From positions 1,178,001-1,242,000 of the forward strand of contig NW_025963555.1 of NCBI RefSeq assembly GCF_910591885.1: a stretch of DNA of 64,000 nucleotides, in the 5' to 3' direction. This document shows positions 52,340-64,000 of this stretch, one piece after another (the stretch's first letter is position 1; the number at the start of each line of letters is the position of its first letter). The notes under the pieces are model-generated. The model did not search any database, had not been told where the DNA came from, and was given only the letters and a program-made list of their open reading frames with translations. The DNA comes from Bombus terrestris. Taxonomy: Eukaryota; Arthropoda; Insecta; Hymenoptera; Apidae. Both the position numbers and the translations under genes were made by a program.

Positions 52340-54891
52340 TATTTACGTGAAACTATTGGTAAACTGTAAACATTTGTCAGTAGGCAATAGGATAAAGATT
52401 TCCGGCTCCTCAGGCAGTAGCCAATATTTCAATGTCCGTATGTGCCAAACCGTTGGTTTGTGACACACCTTTACGCGTCTCTCGCTCGCTGCGCTCGCTC
52501 GAAAACTATAGCCTAACCTAAAACCAATCCATCTTGCGTTCATTGTTCGATATGGTGGCGACATATTTCGAATTTCGGAACGTGTCGGATCGGTTGTGAG
52601 GTTGGACAGGATTTTTACGAGCGAGCGGAGCGAGCGAGCAACGATCACAATTTCCAAGCTATACATATACCTTATATTGCCTTGCATATATTTCGTGTTA
52701 TTACCTAATTTTGTCAGCCATTTCGGACATCACATTGCACTGTAGTATGTGGAAATAGTACTATTTATGCGAAAATACTAATAAACTGTTAACATTTGTC
52801 AGTAGGCAATAGGATAAAGACTTCCGGCTCCTCGGGCTGTTGCCAATATTTCAATGTCCGTATGTGCCAAACCGTTGGATTGTGACACACCTTTACGCGT
52901 CTCTCGCTCGCTGCGCTCGATCGAAAACTATAGCCTAACCAAGAACCAATCCTTCTTGAGTTCATTATACGACATGGAGGCGACTTATTTCAAATTTGGC
53001 AACGTGTCGGATCGGATGTGAGGTTGGACTAAATTTTTACGGGCGAGCGGAGCGAGCGAGCTTCGATTACAATTTCCAAGCAATACATATACCTTATATT
53101 CACTTGCATATATTTCTTGTTATTACCTAATTTTGTCAGCCATTTCGGACATCACATTGCACTGCACTATGTGGAAATAGTACTATTTATGTGAAACTAT
53201 TCATAAACTGTGTACATTTGTCAGTAGACAATAGGATAAAGACTTCCGGCTCCTCGGGCTGGTGGGAATAATTGAATGTCCCCACGTGCCAAACAGTTGG
53301 ATTGTGACACATCTCTCCGCGTCCCTCGCTCGCCGTGCTCGCTCGAAAGCTATAGCCTAACCTAAAACCAATCCCTCTTGCGTTTGTCATTCGACATGGA
53401 GGCGACTTATTTCAAATTTGGGAACGTGTCGGATCGGATGTGAGGTTGGACTAAATTTTTACGAGCGAGCGGAGCGAGCGAGCCGCGATTACAATTTCCA
53501 AGCTATACATATACCTTATATTCACTTGCATATATTTCGTGTTATTACCTAATTTTGTCAGCCATTTGGGACGTCACATTGCACTGTACTATGAGGAAAT
53601 AGTTCTATTTATGAGAAACTACTCATAAACAGTTAACATTTGTCAGTAGACAATAGGATAAAGACTTCCGGCTCCTCGGGCTGGTGCGAATATTTCAATG
53701 TCCGTATGTGCCAAGCCGTTGGTATTTGACACACCTTTACGCGACTGTCGCTCGCTGCGCTCTCTCGAAAACTATAGAAAACTACTACTACTCGAAAACT
53801 AACCTAGAACCAATACATCTTGCGTTGGTCATTCGACATGGAGGCGACTTATTTCAAATTTGGGAACGTGTCGGATCGGATGTGAGGTTGGACTAAATTT
53901 TTACGAGCGAGCGGAGCGAGCGAGCTTCGATTACAATTTCCAAGCTATACATATACCTTATATTCACTTGCATATATTTCGTGTTATTACCTAATTTTGT
54001 CAGCCATTTCGGACATCACATTGCACTGTACTATGAGGAAATAGTACTATTTACGTGAAACTATTGGTAAACTGTAAACATTTGTCAGTAGACAATAGGA
54101 TAAAGACTTCCGGCTCCTCGGGCTGGTGCGAATATTTCAATGTCCGTATGTGCCAAGCCGTTGGTATGTGACACACCTTTACGCGACTGTCGCTCGCTGC
54201 GCTCTCTCGAAAACTATAGCCTAACCTAGAACCAATCCACCTTGCGTTGGTCATTCGACACGGAGGCGACTTATTTCAAATTTGGGAACGTGTCGGATCG
54301 GATGTGAGGTTGGACTAAATTTTTACGAGCGAGCGGAGCGAGCGAGCTTCGATTACAATTTCCAAGCTATACATATACCTTATATTCACTTGCATATATT
54401 TCGTGTTATTACCTAATTTTGTCAGCCATTTGGGACATCACATTGCACTGTAGTATGTGGAAATAGTACTATTTATGAGAAACTACTCATAAATTGTTAA
54501 CATTTGTCAGTAGGCAATAGGATAAGGACTTCCGGCTCCTCTGGCTGGTGGGAATAATTGAATGTCCCCATGTGCCAAACCGTTGGATTGTGACACATCT
54601 CTCCGCGTCCGTCGCTCGCCGCTCTCGCTCGAAAGCTATAGCCTAACCTAAAACCAATCCCTCTTGCGTTGGTCATTCGACATGGAGGCGACTTATTTCA
54701 AATTTGGGAACGTGTCGGATCGGATGTGAGGTTAGACTAAATTTTTACGAGCGAGCGGAGCGAGCGAGCTTCGATTACAATTTCCAAGCTATACATATAC
54801 CTTATATTCACTTGCATATATTTCGTGTTACTACCTAATTTTGTCAGCCATTTCGGACATCACATTGCACTGAAATATGAGGAAATAGTAC
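52340..54891. repeat. HOR-III unit 2 (6 monomers, 2552 bp, M125-M130)
   Basis: Monomer starts: 52340, 52762, 53184, 53606, 54048, 54470. Same order and length as unit 1. M126 differs from M120 by GCGAAAATACT and by GCTCGATCGAAAAC, changes that are kept in units 3 and 4 (M132, M140) and place unit 1 as the outlier. M125 has a private GGATCGGTTGTG. M127 and M128 look identical to M121 and M122. Confidence 0.87.
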
Positions 54892-57800
54892 TATTTACGT
54901 GAAACTATTGGTAAACTGTAAACATTTGTCAGTAGGCAATAGGATAAAGATTTCCGGCTCCTCAGGCAGTAGCCAATATTTCAATGTCCGTATGTGCCAA
55001 ACCGTTGGTTTGTGACACACCTTTACGCGTCTCTCGCTCGCTGCGCTCGCTCGAAAACTATAGCCTAACCTAAAACCAATCCATCTTGCGTTCATTATTC
55101 GATATGGTGGCGACATATTTCGAATTTCGGAACGTGTCGGATCGGATGTGAGGTTGGACAGGATTTTTACGAGCGAGCGGAGCGAGCGAGCAACGATCAC
55201 AATTTCCAAGCTATACATATACCTTATATTGCCTTGCATATATTTCGTGTTATTACCTAATTTTGTCAGCCATTTCGGACATCACATTGCACTGAAATAT
55301 GTGGAAATAGTACTATTTATGCGAAAATACTAATAAACTGTTAACATTTGTCAGTAGGCAATAGGATAAAGACTTCCGGCTCCTCGGGCTGTTGCCAATA
55401 TTTCAATGTCCGTATGTGCCAAACCGTTGGATTGTGACACACCTTTACGCGTCTCTCGCTCGCTGCGCTCGATCGAAAACTATAGCCTAACCAAGAACCA
55501 ATCCTTCTTGAGTTCATTATTCGACATGGAGGCGACTTATTTCAAATTTGGCAACGTGTCGGATCGGATGTGAGGTTGGACTAAATTTTTACGGGCGAGC
55601 GGAGCGAGCGAGCTTCGATTACAATTTCCAAGCAATACATATACCTTATATTCACTTGCATATATTTCTTGTTATTACCTAATTTTGTCAGCCATTTCGG
55701 ACATCACATTGCACTGCACTATGTGGAAATAGTACTATTTATGTGAAACTATTCATAAACTGTGTACATTTGTCAGTAGACAATAGGATAAAGACTTCCG
55801 GCTCCTCGGGCTGGTGGGAATAATTGAATGTCCCCACGTGCCAAACAGTTGGATTGTGACACATCTCTCCGCGTCCCTCGCTCGCCGTGCTCGCTCGAAA
55901 GCTATAGCCTAACCTAAAACCAATCCCTCTTGCGTTTGTCATTCGACATGGAGGCGACTTATTTCAAATTTGGGAACGTGTCGGATCGGATGTGAGGTTG
56001 GACTAAATTTTTACGAGCGAGCGGAGCGAGCGAGCCGCGATTACAATTTCCAAGCTATACATATACCTTATATTCACTTGCATATATTTCGTGTTATTAC
56101 CTAATTTTGTCAGCCATTTGGGACGTCACATTGCACTGTACTATGAGGAAATAGTTCTATTTATGAGAAACTACTCATAAACAGTTAACATTTGTCAGTA
56201 GACAATAGGATAAAGACTTCCGGCTCCTCGGGCTGGTGCGAATATTTCAATGTCCGTATGTGCCAAGCCGTTGGTATGTGACACACCTTTACGCGACTGT
56301 CGCTCGCTGCGCTCTCTCGAAAACTATAGAAAACTACTACTACTCGAAAACTAACCTAGAACCAATACATCTTGCGTTGGTCATTCGACATGGAGGCGAC
56401 TTATTTCAAATTTGGGAACGTGTCGGATCGGATGTGAGGTTGGACTAAATTTTTACGAGCGAGCGGAGCGAGCGAGCTTCGATTACAATTTCCAAGCTAT
56501 ACATATACCTTATATTCACTTGCATATATTTCGTGTTATTACCTAATTTTGTCAGCCATTTCGGACATCACATTGCACTGAAATATGAGGAAATAGTACT
56601 ATTTACGTGAAACTATTGGTAAACTGTAAACATTTGTCAGTAGGCAATAGGATAAAGACTTCCGGCTCCTCGGGCTGGTGCGAATATTTCAATGTCCGTA
56701 TGTGCCAAGCCGTTGGTATGTGACACACCTTTACGCGTCTGTCGCTCGCTGCGCTCTCTCGAAAACTATAGCCTAACCTAGAACCAATCCATCTTGCGTT
56801 CATTATTCGATATGGTGGCGACATATTTCAAATTTGCGAACGTGTCGGATCGGTTGTGAGGTTGGACTAGATTTTTACGAGCGAGCGGAGCGATCGAGCA
56901 ACGATCATAATTTCCAAGCTATACATATACCTTATATTGCCTTGCATATATTTCGTGTTATTACCTAATTTTGTCAGCCATTTGGGACGTCACATTGCAC
57001 TGTACTATGAGGAAATAGTTCTATTTATGAGAAACTACTCATAAACAGTTAACATTTGTCAGTAGACAATAGGATAAAGACTTCCGGCTCCTCGGGCTGG
57101 TGCGAATATTTCAATGTCCGTATGTGCCAAGCCGTTGGTATTTGACACACCTTTACGCGACTGTCGCTCGCTGCGCTCTCTCGAAAACTATAGAAAACTA
57201 CTACTACTCGAAAACTAACCTAGAACCAATACATCTTGCGTTGGTCATTCGACATGGAGGCGACTTATTTCAAATTTGGGAACGTGTCGGATCGGATGTG
57301 AGGTTGGACTAAATTTTTACGAGCGAGCGGAGCGAGCGAGCTTCGATTACAATTTCCAAGCTATACATATACCTTATATTCACTTGCATATATTTCGTGT
57401 TATTACCTAATTTTGTCAGCCATTTCGGACATCACATTGCACTGTACTATGAGGAAATAGTACTATTTACGTGAAACTATTGGTAAACTGTAAACATTTG
57501 TCAGTAGACAATAGGATAAAGACTTCCGGCTCCTCGGGCTGGTGCGAATATTTCAATGTCCGTATGTGCCAAGCCGTTGGTATGTGACACACCTTTACGC
57601 GACTGTCGCTCGCTGCGCTCTCTCGAAAACTATAGCCTAACCTAGAACCAATCCACCTTGCGTTGGTCATTCGACACGGAGGCGACTTATTTCAAATTTG
57701 GGAACGTGTCGGATCGGATGTGAGGTTGGACTAAATTTTTACGAGCGAGCGGAGCGAGCGAGCTTCGATTACAATTTCCAAGCTATACATATACCTTATA

Positions 57801-58307
57801 TTCACTTGCATATATTTCGTGTTATTACCTAATTTTGTCAGCCATTTGGGACATCACATTGCACTGTAGTATGTGGAAATAGTACTATTTATGAGAAACT
57901 ACTCATAAATTGTTAACATTTGTCAGTAGGCAATAGGATAAGGACTTCCGGCTCCTCTGGCTGGTGGGAATAATTGAATGTCCCCATGTGCCAAACCGTT
58001 GGATTGTGACACATCTCTCCGCGTCCGTCGCTCGCCGCTCTCGCTCAAAAGCTATAGCCTAACCTAAAACCAATCCCTCTTGCGTTGGTCATTCGACATG
58101 GAGGCGACTTATTTCAAATTTGGGAACGTGTCGGATCGGATGTGAGGTTAGACTAAATTTTTACGAGCGAGCGGAGCGAGCGAGCTTCGATTACAATTTC
58201 CAAGCTATACATATACCTTATATTCACTTGCATATATTTCGTGTTACTACCTAATTTTGTCAGCCATTTCGGACATCACATTGCACTGAAATATGAGGAA
58301 ATAGTAC
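54892..58307. repeat. HOR-III unit 3 (8 monomers, 3416 bp, M131-M138)
   Basis: Monomer starts: 54892, 55314, 55736, 56158, 56600, 57022, 57464, 57886. Same order as units 1 and 2, with an extra 864 bp (M135 plus M136) between positions 4 and 5. M136 is a second copy of the monomer with the 20-bp insertion. M135 is a B-headed g/v-type monomer with a private box change (GAGCGATCGAGC) and GATCATAATTT. M132 begins after an unusual CTGAAATATGTGG, joining two alleles of the junction region. Confidence 0.86.
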
Positions 58308-60839
58308 TATTTACGTGAAACTATTGGTAAACTGTAAACATTTGTCAGTAGGCAATAGGATAAAGATTTCCGGCTCCTCAGGCAGTAGCCAATATTTCAA
58401 TGTCCGTATGTGCCAAACCGTTGGTTTGTGACACACCTTTACGCGTCTCTCGCTCGCTGCGCTCGCTCGAAAACTATAGCCTAACCTAAAACCAATCCAT
58501 CTTGCGTTCATTGTTCGATATGGTGGCGACATATTTCGAATTTCGGAACGTGTCGGATCGGATGTGAGGTTGGACAGGATTTTTACGAGCGAGCGGAGCG
58601 AGCGAGCAACGATCACAATTTCCAAGCTATACATATACCTTATATTGCCTTGCATATATTTCGTGTTATTACCTAATTTTGTCAGCCATTTCGGACATCA
58701 CATTGCACTGTAGTATGTGGAAATAGTACTATTTATGCGAAAATACTAATAAACTGTTAACATTTGTCAGTAGGCAATAGGATAAAGACTTCCGGCTCCT
58801 CGGGCTGTTGCCAATATTTCAATGTCCGTATGTGCCAAACCGTTGGATTGTGACACACCTTTACGCGTCTCTCGCTCGCTGCGCTCGATCGAAAACTATA
58901 GCCTAACCAAGAACCAATCCTTCTTGAGTTCATTATTCGACATGGAGGCGACTTATTTCAAATTTGGCAACGTGTCGGATCGGATGTGAGGTTGGACTAA
59001 ATTTTTACGGGCGAGCGGAGCGAGCGAGCTTCGATTACAATTTCCAAGCAATACATATACCTTATATTCACTTGCATATATTTCTTGTTATTACCTAATT
59101 TTGTCAGCCATTTCGGACATCACATTGCACTGCACTATGTGGAAATAGTACTATTTATGTGAAACTATTCATAAACTGTGTACATTTGTCAGTAGACAAT
59201 AGGATAAAGACTTCCGGCTCCTCGGGCTGGTGGGAATAATTGAATGTCCCCACGTGCCAAACAGTTGGATTGTGACACATCTCTCCGCGTCCCTCGCTCG
59301 CCGTGCTCGCTCGAAAGCTATAGCCTAACCTAAAACCAATCCCTCTTGCGTTTGTCATTCGACATGGAGGCGACTTATTTCAAATTTGGGAACGTGTCGG
59401 ATCGGATGTGAGGTTGGACTAAATTTTTACGAGCGAGCGGAGCGAGCGAGCCGCGATTACAATTTCCAAGCTATACATATACCTTATATTCACTTGCATA
59501 TATTTCGTGTTATTACCTAATTTTGTCAGCCATTTGGGACGTCACATTGCACTGTACTATGAGGAAATAGTTCTATTTATGAGAAACTACTCATAAACAG
59601 TTAACATTTGTCAGTAGACAATAGGATAAAGACTTCCGGCTCCTCGGGCTGGTGCGAATATTTCAATGTCCGTATGTGCCAAGCCGTTGGTATGTGACAC
59701 ACCTTTACGCGACTGTCGCTCGCTGCGCTCTCTCGAAAACTATAGCCTAACCTAGAACCAATACATCTTGCGTTGGTCATTCGACATGGAGGCGACTTAT
59801 TTCAAATTTGGGAACGTGTCGGATCGGATGTGAGGTTGGACTAAATTTTTACGAGCGAGCGGAGCGAGCGAGCTTCGATTACAATTTCCAAGCTATACAT
59901 ATACCTTATATTCACTTGCATATATTTCGTGTTATTACCTAATTTTGTCAGCCATTTCGGACATCACATTGCACTGTACTATGAGGAAATAGTACTATTT
60001 ACGTGAAACTATTGGTAAACTGTAAACATTTGTCAGTAGACAATAGGATAAAGACTTCCGGCTCCTCGGGCTGGTGCGAATATTTCAATGTCCGTATGTG
60101 CCAAGCCGTTGGTATGTGACACACCTTTACGCGACTGTCGCTCGCTGCGCTCTCATGAAAACTATAGCCTAACCTAGAACCAATCCATCATGCGTTCATT
60201 ATTCGATATGGTGGCGACATATTTCAAATTTGCGAACGTGTCGGATCGGTTGTGAGGTTGGACTAGATTTTTACGAGCGAGCGGAGCGAGCGAGCAACGA
60301 TCACAATTTCCAAGCTATACATATACCTTATATTGCCTTGCATATATTTCGTGTTATTACCTAATTTTTTCAGCCATTTCGGACATCACATTGCACTGTA
60401 GTATGTGGAAATAGTACTATTTATGAGAAACTACTCATAAATTGTTAACATTTGTCAGTAGGCAATAGGATAAAGACTTCCGGATCCTCGGGCTGGTGGG
60501 AATAATTGAATGTCCCCATGTGCCAAACCGTTGGATTGTGACACATCTCTCCGCGTCCCTCGCTCGCCGCTCTCGCTCGAAAGCTATAGCCTAACCTAAA
60601 ACCAATCCCTCTTGCGTTGGTCATTCGACATGGAGGCGACTTATTTCAAATTTGGGAACGTGTCGGATCGGATGTGAGGTTAGACTAAGTTTTTACGAGC
60701 GAGCGGAGCGAGCGAGCTTCGATTACAATTTCCAAGCTATACATATACCTTATATTCACTTGCATATATTTCGTGTTATTACCTAATTTTGTCAGCCATT
60801 TCGGACATCACATTGCACTGAAATATGAGGAAATAGTAC
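58308..60839. repeat. HOR-III unit 4 (6 monomers, 2532 bp, M139-M144)
   Basis: Monomer starts: 58308, 58730, 59152, 59574, 59996, 60418. Same order, but the fourth monomer (M142) lacks the 20-bp insertion, and the last two differ from the other units. M143 has CTCTCATGAAAAC and CCATCATGCG, and M144 is GGTGGG/c-type with a private CCGGATCC. M143 and M144 match M83 and M84, 25 kb upstream, rather than the fifth and sixth monomers of the preceding units. Confidence 0.85.
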
Positions 60840-63800
60840 TATTTACGTGAAACTACTCATAAACTGTTAACATTTGTCAGTAGGCAATAGGATAAAGATT
60901 TCCGGCTCCTCAGGCAGTAGCCAATATTTCAATGTCCGTATGTGCCAAACCGTTGGTTTGTGACACACCTTTACGGGTCTCTCGCTCGCTGCGCTCGCTC
61001 GAAAACTATAGCCTAACCTAAAACCAATCCATCTTGCGTTCATTGTTCGATATGGTGGCGACATATTTCGAATTTCGGAACGTGTCGGATCGGATGTGAG
61101 GTTGGACAGGATTTTTACGAGCGAGCGGAGCGAGCGAGCAACGATCACAATTTCCAAGCTATACATATACCTTATATTGCCTTGCATATATTTCGTGTTA
61201 TTACCTAATTTTGTCAGCCATTTCGGACATCACATTGCACTGTAGTATGTGGAAATAGTACTATTTATGCGAAACTACTAATAAACTGATAACATTTGTA
61301 GTAGGCAATAGGATAAAGACTTCCGGCTCCTCGGGCTGTTGCCAATATTTCAATGTCCGTATGTGCCAAACCGTTGGATTGTGACACACCTTTACGCGTC
61401 TCTCGCTCGCTGCGCTCGATCGAAAACTATAGCCTAACCAAGAACCAATCCTTCTTGAGTTCATTATTCGACATGGAGGCGACTTATTTCTAATTTGGCA
61501 ACGTGTCGGATCGGATGTGAGGTTGGACTAAATTTTTACGAGCGAGCGGAGCGAGCGAGCTTCGATTACAATTTCCAAGCTATACATATACCTTATATTC
61601 ACTTGCATATATTTCTTGTTATTAACTAATTTTGTCAGCCATTTCGGACATCACATTGCACTGCACTATGTGGAAATAGTACTATTTATGTGAAACTATT
61701 CATAAACTGTGTACATTTGTCAGTAGACAATAGGATAAAGACTTCCGGCTCCTCGGGCTGGTGGGAATAATTGAATGTCCCCATGTGCCAAACAGTTGGA
61801 TTGTGACACATCTCTCCGCGTCCCTCGCTCGCCGTGCTCGCACGAAAGCTATAGCCTAACCTAAAACCAATCCCTCTTGCGTTTGTCATTCGACATGGAG
61901 GCGACTTATTTCAAATTTGGGAACGTGTCGGATCGGATGTGAGGTTGGACTAAATTTTTACGAGCGAGCGGAGCGAGCGAGCTTCGATTACAATTTCCAA
62001 GCTATACATATACCTTATATTCACTTGCATATATTTCGTGTTATTACCTAATTTTGTCAGCCATTTGGGACGTCACATTGCACTGTACTATGAGGAAATA
62101 GTACTATTTATGAGAAACTACTCATAAACAGTTAACATTTGTCAGTAGACAATAGGATAAAGACTTCCGGCTCCTCGGGCTGGTGCGAATATTTCAATGT
62201 CCGTATGTGCCAAGCCGTTGGTATGTGACACACCTTTACGCGACTGTCGCTCGCTGCGCTCTCTCGAAAACTATAGCCTAACCTAGAACCAATCCATCTT
62301 GCGTTGGTCATTCGACATGGAGGCGACTTATTTCAAATTTGGGAACGTGTCGGATCGGATGTGAGATTGGACTAAATTTTTACGAGCGAGCGGAGCGAGC
62401 GAGCCGCGATTACAATTTCCAAGCTATACATATACCTTATATTCACTTGCATATATTTCGTGTTATTACCTAATTTTGTCAGCCGTTTGGGACGTCACAT
62501 TGCACTGTACTATGAGGAAATAGTACTATTTATGAGAAACTACTAATAAACTGTTAACATTTGTCAGTAGGCAATAGGATAAAGACTTCCGGCTCCTCGG
62601 GCTGTTGCCAATATTTCAATGTCCGTATGTGCCAAACCGTTGGATTGTGACACACCTTTACGCGTCTCTCGCTCGCTGCGCTCGATCGAAAACTATAGCC
62701 TAACCAAGAACCAATCCTTCTTGAGTTCATTATTCGACATGGAGGCGACTTATTTCAAATTTGGCAACGTGTCGGATCGGATGTGAGGTTGGACTAAATT
62801 TTTACGAGCGAGCGGAGCGAGCGAGCTTCGATTACAATTTCCAAGCTATACATATACCTTATATTCACTTGCATATATTTCTTGTTATTAACTAATTTTG
62901 TCAGCCATTTCGGACATCACATTGCACTGCACTATGTGGAAATAGTACTATTTATGTGAAACTATTCATAAACTGTGTACATTTGTCAGTAGACAATAGG
63001 ATAAAGACTTCCGGCTCCTCGGGCTGGTGGGAATAATTGAATGTCCCCATGTGCCAAACAGTTGGATTGTGACACATCTCTCCGCGTCCCTCGCTCGCCG
63101 TGCTCGCACGAAAGCTATAGCCTAACCTAAAACCAATCCCTCTTGCGTTTGTCATTCGACATGGAGGCGACTTATTTCAAATTTGGGAACGTGTCGGATC
63201 GGATGTGAGGTTGGACTAAATTTTTACGAGCGAGCGGAGCGAGCGAGCTTCGATTACAATTTCCAAGCTATACATATACCTTATATTCACTTGCATATAT
63301 TTCGTGTTATTACCTAATTTTGTCAGCCATTTGGGACGTCACATTGCACTGTACTATGAGGAAATAGTACTATTTATGAGAAACTACTCATAAACAGTTA
63401 ACATTTGTCAGTAGACAATAGGATAAAGACTTCCGGCTCCTCGGGCTGGTGCGAATATTTCAATGTCCGTATGTGCCAAGCCGTTGGTATGTGACACACC
63501 TTTACGCGATTGTCGCTCGCTGCGCTCTCTCGAAAACTATAGCCTAACCTAGAACCAATCCATCTTGCGTTGGTCATTCGACACGGAGGCGACTTATTTC
63601 AAATTTGGGAACGTGTCGGATCGGATGTGAGGTTGGACTAAATTTTTACGAGCGAGCGGAGCGAGCGAGCTTCGATTACAATTTCCAAGCTATACATATA
63701 CCTTATATTCACTTGCATATATTTCGTGTTATTACCTAATTTTGTCAGCCATTTGGGACATCACATTGCACTGTAGTATGTGGAAATAGTACTATTTATG

Positions 63801-64000
63801 AGAAACTACTCATAAATTGTTAACATTTGTCAGTAGGCAATAGGATAAGGACTTCCGGCTCCTCGGGCTGGTGGGAATAATTGAATGTCCCCACGTGCCA
63901 AACAGTTGGATTGTGACACATCTCTCCGCGTCCCTCGCTCGCCGTGCTCGCTCGAAAGCTATAGCCTAACCTAAAACCAATCCCTCTTGCGTTTGTCATT
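60840..64000. repeat. Right-edge block with trimer period, M145-M152
   Basis: Monomer starts: 60840, 61262, 61683, 62105, 62527, 62949, 63371, 63793 (partial). M146-M148 and M149-M151 form a 3-monomer repeat (about 1266 bp): E-like or A head with ACTAATAAAC, then C head, then AACAGTTAAC. M145 has a recombinant head (B start TTTACGTG joined to A end CTCATAAAC). M146 has lost one base (CATTTGTAGTAGG). M152 is cut by the window edge at its 208th base, so the array continues beyond the window. Confidence 0.83.

Larger units (their letters stand above)
1..64000. repeat. 422-bp satellite DNA array filling the window
   Basis: A 422-bp unit recurs without interruption from base 1 to base 64000, always in the same orientation. 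I count 151 complete monomers and a 208-bp partial one. Length deviations are few: -7 bp in M15, M25, M34 and M45; +13 bp in M91 and M94; +20 bp in M122, M128, M134 and M136; and single-base changes in M6, M18, M28, M37, M48, M70, M76, M77, M98, M106, M116 and M146. Their sum (+70) reproduces the observed span exactly. No unique sequence, transposon or inversion interrupts the array. Arrays of this kind are known mainly from eukaryotic centromeric, pericentromeric and subtelomeric heterochromatin; that this one is centromeric is an inference, not something the sequence shows. Species not identifiable. Confidence 0.97.

Noticed and set aside
1..64000. Dozens of open reading frames of 60-114 codons on both strands as genes
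   Set aside because: They repeat at the monomer period, show no recognisable domain, signal peptide or family, are broken by indels in several copies, and lie wholly inside satellite sequence.
1..64000. CRISPR array
   Set aside because: The repeated unit is 422 bp with no alternation of short repeats and unique spacers, and no cas genes are present.
1..64000. Ribosomal DNA, 5S RNA or tRNA-derived repeat
   Set aside because: I saw no rRNA core sequence, no convincing A/B box pair of a polymerase III promoter and no cloverleaf in the monomer.
1..64000. Tandem copies of a transposon (MITE or Helitron)
   Set aside because: There are no terminal inverted repeats with target-site duplications at the unit ends. 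The GC-rich inverted repeat is internal and the unit has no fixed boundary. A distant origin from such an element cannot be excluded.

Overview
The whole 64 kb window is one uninterrupted satellite DNA array. A monomer of 422 bp (modal length, about 43% GC by hand count of one copy) is repeated head to tail in a single orientation, giving 151 complete copies and one partial copy (208 bp) at the right edge. I placed every monomer start by eye on the junction motif TATTTA or its variants. All length deviations from 422 bp add up exactly to the observed total, so the map is internally consistent. There is no protein-coding gene, RNA gene, transposon, CRISPR array or unique sequence. The recurrent 60-114 codon open frames are passengers of the repeat. 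A long, homogeneous tandem array of this kind is typical of eukaryotic (peri)centromeric or subtelomeric heterochromatin. The organism cannot be named from the sequence. CpG is not depleted (26 CpG counted in one monomer, observed/expected roughly 1.3), which argues against a heavily CpG-methylated germline.

Layout, with monomers numbered M1 to M152: 1-2531, six mixed monomers related to the block that follows; 2532-5063, a dimer-periodic block; 5064-22333, HOR-I, four copies of a roughly 10-monomer higher-order repeat (units of 10, 9, 10 and 9 monomers, plus a 3-monomer segment between units 3 and 4); 22334-24865, a trimer duplication; 24866-30352, mosaic; 30353-31618, a run of three nearly identical monomers; 31619-37948, mosaic; 37949-40506, a block marked by a 13-bp insertion; 40507-41349, two similar monomers; 41350-49787, HOR-II, a nearly identical 4219-bp tandem duplication; 49788-60839, HOR-III, a 6-monomer unit of about 2552 bp marked by a 20-bp insertion; 60840-64000, a trimer-periodic end.

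Each monomer is modular. It has a head (positions 1-30), a three-state segment (about 75-163), a two-state segment (about 202-219), a nearly invariant GC-rich box built of GAGC/CGAG units (279-300), a two-state tail (about 299-345) and a palindrome-rich junction (404-422 and 1-24). Alleles of these modules are shuffled between monomers, as expected from unequal crossover and gene conversion. Several recombination junctions can be placed within tracts of tens of bases. The points most worth a second look are the layered HOR structure with mappable breakpoints, the nested dyads at the monomer junction with partial covariation, and the GC-rich box with its inverted partner.
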